Program-made: the position numbers and the translations under genes
Shown: in pieces, positions 25,786 through 34,272 of the stretch
Layout: each line of letters starts with the position of its first letter
Position numbering within the stretch: position 1 is the first letter of the stretch
Notes under the pieces: model-generated
Seen by the model: only the letters and a program-made list of their open reading frames with translations
What the model was told of the DNA's origin: nothing
Database searches by the model: none
NCBI GenBank assembly: GCA_027621355.1
Contig: JAQCBZ010000011.1
Span: forward strand, 1 to 44,934
Length of the DNA stretch: 44,934 nucleotides
Reading direction: 5' to 3'
From: Bacteroidota bacterium
GTDB taxonomy: Bacteria > Bacteroidota > Rhodothermia > Balneolales > Balneolaceae

Positions 25786-27231
25786 ATGAAGTCTTTTTTC
25801 CAGGTTCAGCCTAGGTTTCATAAGGCCTTTTCCCTCGCTGTAATCGCAGGTACTTTGCTTTGGATCGGGGGGTGCTCGGATAACACAACGTCTGATGTTG
25901 TGGAGGAGATCGATCCGTTAGATTGCATCGATGGGTTGGCAGGTGATGGTGTGTATCCTTGCTCAAATGTCCATTACCGCGCATATCTATCCCTTGGCGA
26001 AATCAATGAGCGTGATCAAAATGCAAATGACATTTGGGGCTGGAAAGATCCTCAGACCGAGAAGGAATATGCACTCGTTGGGCTCACGGATGGAGTGGTG
26101 ATTGTTGATGTAACAGATGCTCGCGAGCCAGTGTATGTCGGTAAATTACCTGAAGCCGACCTAGTTGCCACGTCAAAGGATGGGGACGTGAGTCAAGGGG
26201 CAGTGGATAATGAGGCGATGAACAAAGGGGCGACACCCACCGTTGTTTCCTCTGGTGGACAAGACCCACGCATGGCTTTTCATGATGATCAGGACGGTGG
26301 AGAAGGGAAAGGCGCTTCCGCATGGCGTGATATCAAGACGTATCAAAATGCCATGTATGTGGTGACCGATGTAAACCCACGAGGCATGCAAGTCTTTGAT
26401 CTTGAGAAACTTCGCAATGTCCCAAAAAGTGCCATGCCTGTTACGTTTGAGCATGATGCCCATTATACGGAGTTTGGACAGGCACATAATATCGCCATCA
26501 ATGAGGAATCAGGCTTTGCGTATGCCATAGGGTCCACCAAAGGACGTACCTGTGCTACGAATGGTGGATTGTATATGATCGATATTCGTGATCGACTCAA
26601 TCCCGTATATGCGGGGTGCCATATCGAGCTCGAGGCAGGTGGATACATCGCTCCAGGGTATATCCATGATACACAATGTGTGATCTACGATGGACCCGAT
26701 GCGCGCTATCAGGGGCGCGAAATTTGTGTGAGCTCAGCCGAGTTGAGTGTGTTGGTGAGTGATGTGACCGACAAGGAGAATCCTCAAACCGTGAGTGTGT
26801 TTAAGTATACGGGCAATCGTTATGCGCACCAGGGTTGGTTCTCGGAGGATAAACGTGTGTTTTTCTTGAATGATGAGTTAGATGAAATTCGCAATGGGCA
26901 CAACACCCGCACGTACATCCTTGACATGACCAATCTAGAAGAACTTCGAGTGGACAGCTATTATCAACACTCCACTCAATCTATCGATCACAACAACTAT
27001 GTCGTCGGCAATCGTTTGTACCAAGCAAACTACCTGGCAGGTTTGCGCGTGCTTGATATCACGGTACCCACTGGAAGCGCCATGTCTGAAATTGGGTTTT
27101 TTGACACCACTCCTAGTAAAACTGAGATTGAATTTGATGGCCTTTGGTCCGTCTACCCGTGGTTTGAGAATGGAAAAATCGTTGTCTCTGACATATCACA
27201 GGGGTTGTTTGTACTGGAGATGGATCCGTAA
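25786..27231 (+). CDS. Choice-of-anchor B family lipoprotein (LVIVD-repeat propeller)
   Basis: A 481-residue secreted protein with a lipoprotein signal (GTLLWIGGCSDN). The family signature appears as ALVGLTDGVVIVDVTDAREP followed by VYVGKLP, and again as VLVSDVTDKENPQTVSVFKY and LRVLDITVP. These LVIVD-type repeats form a beta-propeller. Family members reach the surface by different routes, some with a T9SS tail. Here only the lipobox is present and the C terminus ends plainly at FVLEMDP. An acidic/Asp-Gly-rich insert occurs around residues 125-180. Function unknown. Confidence 0.88.
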   Translation: MKSFFQVQPRFHKAFSLAVIAGTLLWIGGCSDNTTSDVVEEIDPLDCIDGLAGDGVYPCSNVHYRAYLSLGEINERDQNANDIWGWKDPQTEKEYALVGLTDGVVIVDVTDAREPVYVGKLPEADLVATSKDGDVSQGAVDNEAMNKGATPTVVSSGGQDPRMAFHDDQDGGEGKGASAWRDIKTYQNAMYVVTDVNPRGMQVFDLEKLRNVPKSAMPVTFEHDAHYTEFGQAHNIAINEESGFAYAIGSTKGRTCATNGGLYMIDIRDRLNPVYAGCHIELEAGGYIAPGYIHDTQCVIYDGPDARYQGREICVSSAELSVLVSDVTDKENPQTVSVFKYTGNRYAHQGWFSEDKRVFFLNDELDEIRNGHNTRTYILDMTNLEELRVDSYYQHSTQSIDHNNYVVGNRLYQANYLAGLRVLDITVPTGSAMSEIGFFDTTPSKTEIEFDGLWSVYPWFENGKIVVSDISQGLFVLEMDP

Positions 27232-27372
27232 CGTCCAGTCGAGCCTAACCCTTTGTTTTATTTGAGAAACCTAGCCATTCCTCGTAATTTTATGGGTCGT
27301 ACAATTTTTTGCTGTAAAAGCACTTCTTTACATATCTCACCTGTCGCCCTTTCTATATAGACATTCCTCCCT

Positions 27373-28608
27373 ATGGATTTATTTGACAAGCTTATAGACC
27401 GTCCTGGACCCCTGGGGTCCTTCACCAAAGACGGCTATGGGTACTACACGTTTCCCAAACTTGAAGGGCCCATTGGTCCTGAAATGACATTCCAAGGCAA
27501 AGAGATGGTTGTATGGAGTGTGAATGACTATTTAGGCCTTGCTAACCGACCAGATATCCGTAAAGCAGATGCAGATGCGGCAGCGGAGTTTGGCTTTAGT
27601 AATCCCATGGGCGCACGTCTCATGACCGGTAATACAGAGGAGCACGAGGAGCTTGAGAAAGAGTTAGCAACCTTTATCCATAAGCCATCGGCCTTGTTAC
27701 TCAACTTTGGGTACCAAGGGATCATGTCGGTTGTCCACTCGTTGGTCGATCGGAATGATTTCTTAATCTATGACGAATTGAGTCATGCTTGCATTGTGGA
27801 TGGGAAGCAATTGGCGATGAGTGATAAGAGTGTCTTTAAGCATAATGATCTCGAGAGTCTAGAAAAGCAGCTCCAAAGAGCTGTGAAGCGGATGAAACCC
27901 CATTCATCGATTCTTGTTGTGACCGAAGGCGTTTTTGGCATGACGGGGGATCAGGGACGACTCAAAGAAATCATCGCGCTCAAAGAAAAGTACCCCTTCC
28001 GTCTGTTGGTTGATGATGCGCATGGATTCGGGACTCTTGGGCATGATGGATCAGGTGCAGGTACGGAGCAGGGATGCATGGACGGTATTGACGTCTACTT
28101 TGGCACCTTTGCCAAGTCTTTAGCGCTGATTGGAGCGTTTGTTGCAACAGAACCTCATGTCGTAGAGTTTATGAAGGCGAATCTGCGAAGTCAGATTTTT
28201 GCCAAGTCGTTGCCGCGTGCTCTAGTTCGCTCTGCACGTAAGCGTCTTGAGGTGATTCGTTCACATCCTGAGCTCCGCGAGAAGCTCTGGGCAAATACGA
28301 ATGCTCTGCGTAATGGGCTCCGAGAGATTGGGTACAATGTCCTGCCTTCTGAAAGCCCCGTAACGCCCGTTCTCACCCAAGGTAGCACCGACCTTTGTAC
28401 AGACATCATGCGCATTCTGCGTGAGGAGCATGGCATTTTTGTCAGTGGCGTTACTTACCCAGTCGTGCCCAAGGGGATGGTGATTATCCGGTTAATCCCT
28501 ACCGCTGCCCATGAACCTCATCACATTGAGAAAACGCTTGATGCATTCAGGGCGATTTCTGAGATGGTGTTTGAGGAAGCCGCAAAGCTAGAAGCTCAGC
28601 CCGCTTAG
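27373..28608 (+). CDS. Serine palmitoyltransferase-like alpha-oxoamine synthase
   Basis: A PLP enzyme of 411 residues that condenses an amino acid with an acyl-CoA. It has the alpha-oxoamine synthase blocks: NDYLGLANRP, LNFGYQGIMS, the PLP-ring Asp in LLVDDAHGFGTLG, and the Schiff-base Lys248 in GTFAKSLALIG. The GTFAKS form and overall length match the Bacteroidota serine palmitoyltransferases that start sphingolipid synthesis. 8-amino-7-oxononanoate synthase or 2-amino-3-ketobutyrate ligase are alternatives, but no biotin or threonine genes are near. The stop is five bases from the convergent DEAD-box-derived gene. Confidence 0.85.
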   Translation: MDLFDKLIDRPGPLGSFTKDGYGYYTFPKLEGPIGPEMTFQGKEMVVWSVNDYLGLANRPDIRKADADAAAEFGFSNPMGARLMTGNTEEHEELEKELATFIHKPSALLLNFGYQGIMSVVHSLVDRNDFLIYDELSHACIVDGKQLAMSDKSVFKHNDLESLEKQLQRAVKRMKPHSSILVVTEGVFGMTGDQGRLKEIIALKEKYPFRLLVDDAHGFGTLGHDGSGAGTEQGCMDGIDVYFGTFAKSLALIGAFVATEPHVVEFMKANLRSQIFAKSLPRALVRSARKRLEVIRSHPELREKLWANTNALRNGLREIGYNVLPSESPVTPVLTQGSTDLCTDIMRILREEHGIFVSGVTYPVVPKGMVIIRLIPTAAHEPHHIEKTLDAFRAISEMVFEEAAKLEAQPA

Positions 28609-28613
28609 CTGTA

Positions 28614-30341
28614 CTAGTTACCAAAGATTTTTTTAATCGCTCCGAAAAGCCCTCCCGAGGTTTTGGCACCTTCTTTACCACCATCGAGTCGATCAAAATT
28701 GGCTCGAGGCAACCCATACGGAGTAATCGGTTTCTCTGGGGCACGCTGCCCACGTCCTTTTCCTTTTGGCTTTTGTGGCTTGCTGCCACCTTTGCCACGA
28801 TTTTGGGATCCTTTTTGACCTTCCTTAGATGGATCGCCCTGTGATTGCCCACCCAGCGACTTGTTCGATCCTCGTGATCCTTTGGTGGAGCGCTTATCCT
28901 GGGAGCTTTTTGCTGTTTTTTCGTCCTTTCCATCCTGTCCTGATTTTGAAGAAGACGAATTACGGTCATTTGAGCGTTTCTCTTTGCGTCGGTCAATCAA
29001 TTCAACTGGCTTTAGCTCACTAAGTCCATCAAGTACTAGTGGAGTGCAATCGAGACCTGAGTCTGCTTTGAATGTCTCAAAAGACTCTTTGTCTTTCTCT
29101 TGTACAAGAAATAAGGCTTCTTGAGGGGTATCGGACCACTGCACTAAGCTCATGTCGTGCAAAAAAGTATCTCTTGAGCGAGGGAGTAAAGTGTAGATCG
29201 CTCGAGACACCTGCTTAAGAGGCTCTTGTGATTTTAGACGTCCACCAATTATGGCGAAGTTTACGTCCCCAGATTGAAATCGATTAATTCGATAATCATA
29301 GGTAGAGCGTCGCAATTTAGAATGAACGGATATCACTCCTAAGTCAGCTGCACGAAGCTCTTTGAACAAGGCATCGGCCTCTGCAGGACCTTGACAAAAA
29401 ACGACTGCACGTTGAGAGGAGGACTCTTTAAGTCGTTTAACTACCGTGGCCAAAGGGAGGTCATTAGGAATCATCGCACGCTTCAGCAACGGGGTAATCG
29501 TTTCTAAGAGCTGCGTATCATCCTGACGGCTACTTGATTGCTCTTTGGACTGAGTCGTCTGCTGTGATTCGGAGGTGGCTGCTTTCTGCTCTGGCAACTC
29601 TATGGATGCGTCTGCGCTATCCGTCGCCGGTGGTGTATCTATCAGCGACGCAGGTGCTTCGTTTTGCACAGGTGCTTCTTGCTCAGGCGTTGTAGGCACA
29701 ACGGCCTCAAGGCCCTCAATGGGTGGATCGATTCCTACATGATGTGGGTCTCTTACCCAAGTCAGCACCTCAAGTCGAAGCGCCATGGTCGCTTTTTTAC
29801 CAAGTTGGACTACACGCTGTTTGGGTGAAATAACTCGAGGAAATACAGCCTTCACATCCTCAAGCGTATCCATTTTATGGGCACCCATCATATAAAGAAG
29901 ATTTATGTCACGCAAAAGAGCTCTGTTTGTCTCTAATGCCTCTTTGAGTACAGTAGGTGTTCCAACAATTGCATGGGGTGCTTTGCCGATAATGTTGGCC
30001 ACTTTCTGCGCCTCCATATCCGCAGTGATTGCCTCTGCATCGAATGCGATTTGCTCACCTAATTTTCGGAGAAATGTTACCACCTTTTTGACACGTGACT
30101 CATCATCGCATAGGACAAGCATGCGAGTCCCATAGCCGAGTGTTGTTTTGGAAAGCTCGTTCATCGTCCAGATGAAAGGGCCTTTCTCTGCGTGATCTTT
30201 TTGAGTTGATGCCAGAATGAGATCTTGGCCTGTTGAGCAAAGCTTTAAAACTTCTTTGAGCTCTGGAGTGGGTTCGCTGAGTTGCACATCAGCCAGCCCC
30301 TTTAATACAGGAGCTTTGAAACGAAATGTAGTATATGACAC
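28614..30341 (-). CDS. DEAD-box helicase-derived protein lacking catalytic motifs
   Basis: The 575 residues follow a DEAD-box RNA helicase from end to end, with the signature motifs eroded. The Q-motif region reads SEPTPEL (Gln lost). The Walker A position reads ASTQKDHAEKG in place of A.TG.GKT. Motif Ib keeps VGTP (126-129). The DEAD position reads MGAH (152-155), and SAT reads KAT (183-185). A Ser/Glu/Gln-rich linker (about 210-275) joins a second RecA-like domain. That domain keeps AVVFC (312-316), but motif V reads IIGGRLKSQEP and the HRxGRxGR position reads HDMSLVQWSD. A Lys/Arg/Ser/Gly-rich tail (about 450-545) looks RNA-binding. The frame is open throughout, so this is probably a functional non-ATPase RNA-binding scaffold, not a decaying gene. 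Function is inference. Confidence 0.85.
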   Translation of the reverse strand: MSYTTFRFKAPVLKGLADVQLSEPTPELKEVLKLCSTGQDLILASTQKDHAEKGPFIWTMNELSKTTLGYGTRMLVLCDDESRVKKVVTFLRKLGEQIAFDAEAITADMEAQKVANIIGKAPHAIVGTPTVLKEALETNRALLRDINLLYMMGAHKMDTLEDVKAVFPRVISPKQRVVQLGKKATMALRLEVLTWVRDPHHVGIDPPIEGLEAVVPTTPEQEAPVQNEAPASLIDTPPATDSADASIELPEQKAATSESQQTTQSKEQSSSRQDDTQLLETITPLLKRAMIPNDLPLATVVKRLKESSSQRAVVFCQGPAEADALFKELRAADLGVISVHSKLRRSTYDYRINRFQSGDVNFAIIGGRLKSQEPLKQVSRAIYTLLPRSRDTFLHDMSLVQWSDTPQEALFLVQEKDKESFETFKADSGLDCTPLVLDGLSELKPVELIDRRKEKRSNDRNSSSSKSGQDGKDEKTAKSSQDKRSTKGSRGSNKSLGGQSQGDPSKEGQKGSQNRGKGGSKPQKPKGKGRGQRAPEKPITPYGLPRANFDRLDGGKEGAKTSGGLFGAIKKIFGN

Positions 30342-30343
30342 GA

Positions 30344-31345
30344 TTATTGTGGATTTGAGCTAACCCCTCCCCCGTGGTCAGAAGCTGATGAGCCCTTCGT
30401 CGTAGCTTTATTGGAGCTAGCAGACATAAATTCTGGTGGGGCTTCATTCAACGTATAAAAACGGGTAGTTGGATAAGCAAAGTCTAAGGTTGGATCGGCA
30501 TTGAATCGATCTAAAATCTCTTCCCAGAAATCTTCCGCCATTTTGCGACGTCTTCTAGGGTGAGATAAATATCGAACGGTCAGCCGAACCCCAAAGTCCG
30601 TCACATCTGTGTAAACGATGGGGGTTAAGTGTGTGAAATGTATGAGATATGAATTGGATGCACGGCGTAATTCCTTTTCGGCAGTTGGCTTAAAGTCTGC
30701 TATTAACTTGTCTGCAACGTCTTGTAGCAAGGCTTTGGCTTTTTTCCAATCACTTTCAAAGGTGACAACGACAGCGATTTCATTCCAAATAAACTCGAAA
30801 TCAGAGGTGTAATTGAAGATATTCTCCCGAAACACTTTTTGGTTTGGTATGTGGATCACACGTCCTGTGCTTTGATCCGCCTCCACCCAATTTCCAATTT
30901 CGAGAAGTGTAAACTTCATCATCCGAATATCGATTACGTCACCTTTTACATTCCCCACTTGTATACGATCACCTACAGTAAATGTTCGCTGAGTGACTAA
31001 AAAAAGCCACCCTGCAAAATCACTTACAGGATCTCGAAGTGCAATGGCCAACCCAGCGGACAAGAGTCCAAAGAATGTGGCAAGCGATCCTATGCCATCA
31101 AACCAAATCTGGATGATAAAGACAAAGGTGAGGAAGGTAAGAATGGTTCCAAGGTTCTTTCGCCAACGGTAACGTTCTGCTGTGTCTTGTACTCGATTGG
31201 ATAAAAAGCGCACAATGACACTGCGCAAAAACCAAAAAATGACAATAACGGCAAACGTTTCAATCAGCTGGAGAGTGATGTTACCCTCCTTGAATACTTC
31301 CCGAAAGAAAGCTGGAATTTGTTCGGTAATCGAATCCATATTCAT
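30344..31345 (-). CDS. MscS family mechanosensitive channel
   Basis: A small-conductance channel of about 333 residues. It has transmembrane helices near the N terminus, the pore-lining helix block GLLSAGLAIALRDPVSDFAG, and the beta domain signature FTVGDRIQVGNVKGDVIDI. The C-terminal cytoplasmic cage domain follows. It releases solutes on hypo-osmotic shock. I chose ATG 31345 (MNMDSITEQI); the frame is open to 31426, but that would abut the divergent secG start. The gene ends two bases from the DEAD-derived gene, so the two may be co-transcribed. Confidence 0.88.
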   Translation of the reverse strand: MNMDSITEQIPAFFREVFKEGNITLQLIETFAVIVIFWFLRSVIVRFLSNRVQDTAERYRWRKNLGTILTFLTFVFIIQIWFDGIGSLATFFGLLSAGLAIALRDPVSDFAGWLFLVTQRTFTVGDRIQVGNVKGDVIDIRMMKFTLLEIGNWVEADQSTGRVIHIPNQKVFRENIFNYTSDFEFIWNEIAVVVTFESDWKKAKALLQDVADKLIADFKPTAEKELRRASNSYLIHFTHLTPIVYTDVTDFGVRLTVRYLSHPRRRRKMAEDFWEEILDRFNADPTLDFAYPTTRFYTLNEAPPEFMSASSNKATTKGSSASDHGGGVSSNPQ

Positions 31346-31429
31346 ACATTCTAAAATTACCAAAAAAAAGCCTGAGATTTCGGTAGAAACCGTTATTTTT
31401 ACCTGTTCATAAAAGATTGGTGTCAAACT

Positions 31430-31840
31430 ATGTTATACGGAATTATCCTTGGGGTTATTGTCCTCGTCTGCGTGTTATTAATTATTGTTGTCTTGCTACA
31501 GCCTGGACAGAAACAAGGCTTAAGTGGTGGATTAGCTGCTGGCATGACCGGTGGAGGGGGTATGGGTGCTCGCCGAACTGCTGACTTATTGAGTAAGAGT
31601 ACGACTGTACTCGCAAGCATCTTCTTAGGTCTATGCGTGCTTGCCAACTTTGCGATTGATCGAGGTGGACAAGCTACTCAAAGTGCCGTCCAGTCATCAG
31701 GAGTCCCTGTCACGCAAGGCACCGGCTCTCAAGCTCTACCAATGCCTCCACAAGAGGATGCTTCAGGTGCTGCCACAGAAGAGTCCGTAACAGATGGTGG
31801 TAATGTGCAACAAGTCACACCACCAAATCAGGATAATTAA
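31430..31840 (+). CDS. secG: Preprotein translocase subunit SecG
   Basis: The 136-residue protein has two membrane helices: MLYGIILGVIVLVCVLLIIV, followed by VLLQPGQKQGLSGGLA, then a Gly-rich loop (GMTGGGGMGARRTADLLSKS) and a second helix (TVLASIFLGLCVLANFAI). This is the SecG pattern of the SecYEG channel. The Ser/Gln/Thr-rich extension after residue 80 is longer than in E. coli SecG but common in this phylum. It is divergent from the mscS-like gene. Confidence 0.93.
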   Translation: MLYGIILGVIVLVCVLLIIVVLLQPGQKQGLSGGLAAGMTGGGGMGARRTADLLSKSTTVLASIFLGLCVLANFAIDRGGQATQSAVQSSGVPVTQGTGSQALPMPPQEDASGAATEESVTDGGNVQQVTPPNQDN

Positions 31841-31901
31841 GAAAGATTCTAACCACACTTGATTTTAAAAGTGGGTTTATAGATAATCACTTATACCCCA
31901 A

Positions 31902-31915
31902 TGGAAGCGCTTCCA
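31902..31915. promoter_or_regulatory. Perfect palindrome resembling a LacI-family operator
   Basis: TGGAAGCGCTTCCA is a perfect 14-base palindrome with the central CG and TG.AA/TT.CA arms of LacI/CcpA-type operators (TGNAANCGNTTNCA). No LacI-type regulator is in the window, and the site lies between convergent genes, so it is not upstream of a visible coding gene. A plain RNA stem is the main alternative. Confidence 0.35.
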
Positions 31916-31999
31916 TTTCAGCGTGCGCCACGTAACCTGTAGCACGCCTATCGGAAGCCGATTTAATTCATGATTTGATTATTGAACAAGCAGAAAGAG

Positions 32000-32037
32000 G
32001 GCCGGCATTCATTGAACTGTTTGCCGGCCATTTTTTT
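32000..32037 (+). terminator. Strong intrinsic terminator
   Basis: GGCCGGCA (32000-32007) pairs perfectly with TGCCGGCC (32022-32029) around a 14-base loop and is followed by seven T (32031-32037). It ends plus-strand transcription from secG or from a small RNA gene in the preceding region. Confidence 0.85.
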
Positions 32038-32119
32038 CTAGATTTCCATCCTTGCCCCGCTATCCTGTGGACTAGACTATCCAAGACCCAATAGCAACCT
32101 ACTCAACTGAGATGGCAAT

Positions 32120-32191
32120 TGTACATATTGTGTACATATATGTGATATCACCCTTAAATCTGTAGTTATTAAGAATAATGCACATATGTGC
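32120..32191. repeat. AT-rich direct repeats and palindrome near the end of the HMA-MauE gene
   Basis: TGTACATA occurs at 32120-32127 and 32131-32138, followed by a TATATGTG run. A perfect 12-base palindrome GCACATATGTGC lies at 32180-32191, eight bases beyond the HMA-MauE stop. These could be protein-binding sites or the hairpin end of the leftward transcript. No T-run follows on the minus strand, so I do not call a terminator. Confidence 0.45.
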
Positions 32192-32198
32192 ACATATA

Positions 32199-32993
32199 TT
32201 ATAAAAGGAAGAGCATGGCGCCAGCCATGGCTACCATCGTCACATCCTCAACAATGGTCACGACGCTCATGGGCAGGTCAAAAACATCGCCAAGGCATGC
32301 ACATTGGATTTTCTTCTTGTTGAGATTGCTCTCGATCACCCCCAAACTGCTCACGCCAAGGACGATCACGGTGGCCCAATTGGTAAAGATTGGTGCTGCG
32401 TTCGTTAGATAAAGAACCCCGAGGGATAGTTCAACAAAGGGATAGATGAATCCCCACACAGGAAATTTACGAGCTACCCAGTCATACATACGATAGGATG
32501 AGGCAAATCCCGCGATATTAAGCAGCTTAAAAAACGAAAACGCTAGGAAGAAGCCTGCCATAAAATGGCGCATCCACAGCATGGGGTCTATGCTGGAAAG
32601 CCCACCCAAAGGCTGCGTCGGTTCGACTTGGACCATTGTGCAGGTGAGTGCGATGAATCCTACGATGAGTAGCAGCGGCTTATAGGTTTCCAAGAAACCC
32701 CTCTTCTGCGATGAGTCAAATGAAGATCCTGCGAGCGGTTCCGTGGTAGTTGTCGCCTCCTTGGGCGCAACAAGAGGTGGATTATCCACAACCGTGTATG
32801 GACCCGCCTTGGCTACTACTTTTTTTACGTCCAATACATCTAAAGGCTCCCCTTCATACTGCACCAAGACCTGGGAGGGCTCCATGCTTACTTTAGCACT
32901 GGCAAACCGCTGATCTTCATCAAATTGTTGTTGAAGCTTTGCCACGCACCCATTACAGGTCATCCCTTCGATTGCGTACACTTCTGACATCAT
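32199..32993 (-). CDS. HMA metal-binding domain fused to MauE/DoxX-like membrane protein
   Basis: Residues 3-70 are a heavy-metal-associated domain with the Cu(I)/Zn(II) site GMTCNGCVAKL (Cys13, Cys16). A polar linker follows, then four or so membrane helices (from about residue 107) of the MauE/DoxX redox-associated type, with the paired cysteines KIQCACLGDVFDLP near the end. The fusion suggests that metal delivery and membrane thiol chemistry are linked, for example in copper handling or disulfide transfer. It is followed upstream, on the same strand, by the sugar dehydrogenase gene with four bases between. Two adjacent ATG codons begin it. Confidence 0.82.
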   Translation of the reverse strand: MMSEVYAIEGMTCNGCVAKLQQQFDEDQRFASAKVSMEPSQVLVQYEGEPLDVLDVKKVVAKAGPYTVVDNPPLVAPKEATTTTEPLAGSSFDSSQKRGFLETYKPLLLIVGFIALTCTMVQVEPTQPLGGLSSIDPMLWMRHFMAGFFLAFSFFKLLNIAGFASSYRMYDWVARKFPVWGFIYPFVELSLGVLYLTNAAPIFTNWATVIVLGVSSLGVIESNLNKKKIQCACLGDVFDLPMSVVTIVEDVTMVAMAGAMLFLL

Positions 32994-32997
32994 CTAT

Positions 32998-34188
32998 TTA
33001 CTCGGTTTTTACAGCTGGGTCATTTTCTGGGACAAGCCTCATGAGATAACTTGGCCCCTCTGCTAAGACATATAGGTACCCATCAGGACCCATTTCAAGC
33101 TCACGAATGCGCCCTATTCCCTCTAAAAAACGTTCTTCAGCCACAAACTGTTCCCCTTCAAGCTCGACGCGTACCAACATCTGATATTTGAGCGCTCCTA
33201 CCATTAGCGCTCCAGGCCACCCTTGATATCGATCCCCTTGAATAAATTCCATCCCTGAGGGCGCAATCGATGGGTCCCAATAATGCAGTGGTGGCTCCAT
33301 CCCCTCCCGCTCTGTTTCCGTCGAGATGATCGAATTATCATAATCAATGCCGTAGGTCACGACTGGCCATCCATAATTCGCCCCTTTGCGAATGATATTG
33401 ATTTCATCACCCCCCTTGGGCCCGTGCTCGTGTGTCCAGATGGCCCCTGTCTCAGGATGCATCGCCATTCCTTGCGGGTTACGATGTCCATAACTGTAAA
33501 TAGAGGCAATGGCGTCGGAATTGTCAACAAACGGATTATCCTGGGGCACTCGCCCATCGTCATGGAAGCGGTAAACATTCCCAGCGGCATTGCTGAGGTC
33601 TTGAGATTGCTCCATTCGTCCACGATCGCCTATTGATAGATATACAAAACCTTCCTCGTCAAACTCAATCCGGCCTGCAAAATGGACGCGACCACGTGTT
33701 GGAGGGTCTGCGGCAAAAAGCTCCTCTTGATCAATCAGTTTGGCAGGCACACTAGATGCATCCAGTCGTGCACGCATCAATGCAGTATGACCTCCACCAC
33801 GACCTGGTTTGGAGTAGCTAATGTATATCCAGCCATTGTCCTCCACATTAGGGTGAGGCTCCAGGTCGAGCAATCCACCCTGTCCAACAGCGTACACCTC
33901 AGGAACACCCTCAACAGGCTCTGGGTCCATCATCCCATTACGATAGAGTTGAATCCTGCCGTCCCTTTCCGTTAATAAGGTGTGGCCATTAGGTAAAAAA
34001 GCAATCCCCCAAGGTAATTGAATGGCATCACTGAGTGTGTCAAGATGAAAGGTTTGAAGCTCTGTCTCAATAGGTTCAGAAAGACGCTCAAAGGCAGGAA
34101 AATGGGATGATTGGGCTGCACCAGAGTGCCAAATGGCTGTGAAGGTCAGTAAGGCCGTCCAAAAGACAACCGAAAAGTGTGAATTCAT
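32998..34188 (-). CDS. PQQ-dependent aldose sugar dehydrogenase family protein
   Basis: This is a six-bladed soluble glucose dehydrogenase-like propeller. Characteristic blocks are LPWGIAFLPNGHTLLTERDG, GQGGLLDLEPHP, the catalytic-region YSYGHRNPQGMA, HEHGPKGGDEINII, and GANYGWPVVTYG. It oxidises sugars outside the cytoplasm using pyrroloquinoline quinone, if the family activity holds. No PQQ synthesis genes are in view. I chose ATG 34188 (MNSHFSVVFWTALLTF), which starts a signal peptide; the frame is open to 34272, directly next to the preceding gene's stop. Confidence 0.88.
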   Translation of the reverse strand: MNSHFSVVFWTALLTFTAIWHSGAAQSSHFPAFERLSEPIETELQTFHLDTLSDAIQLPWGIAFLPNGHTLLTERDGRIQLYRNGMMDPEPVEGVPEVYAVGQGGLLDLEPHPNVEDNGWIYISYSKPGRGGGHTALMRARLDASSVPAKLIDQEELFAADPPTRGRVHFAGRIEFDEEGFVYLSIGDRGRMEQSQDLSNAAGNVYRFHDDGRVPQDNPFVDNSDAIASIYSYGHRNPQGMAMHPETGAIWTHEHGPKGGDEINIIRKGANYGWPVVTYGIDYDNSIISTETEREGMEPPLHYWDPSIAPSGMEFIQGDRYQGWPGALMVGALKYQMLVRVELEGEQFVAEERFLEGIGRIRELEMGPDGYLYVLAEGPSYLMRLVPENDPAVKTE

Positions 34189-34272
34189 TGTGTCTAGGGG
34201 TTTGAGTGGTTTATCCATGAAGGGTTGTCCATGAAATGGAGTCTCTATCGGGTTTTGTGAGCCATCATGCAA

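Larger units (their letters stand above)
31860..32037 (+). ncRNA. Candidate structured RNA or long structured 3' UTR of secG
   Basis: The 358 bases between secG and the convergent HMA-MauE gene hold no plausible protein gene but several stem-loops in order. These are TGGAAGCGCTTCCA (31902-31915), GCGTGC (31921-31926) pairing with GCACGC (31942-31947), ATCGG-AAG-CCGAT (31950-31962), and a strong terminator at 32000-32037. This could be an independent small RNA, or the structured end of the secG message. I find no match to SRP RNA, 6S RNA or tmRNA. No promoter was identified with confidence. Confidence 0.35.

Noticed and set aside
31860-32037. SRP RNA, 6S RNA or tmRNA
   Set aside because: The GGAAG string is present, but the conserved SRP loops, the 6S bubble and the tmRNA tag and tRNA-like ends are not seen.
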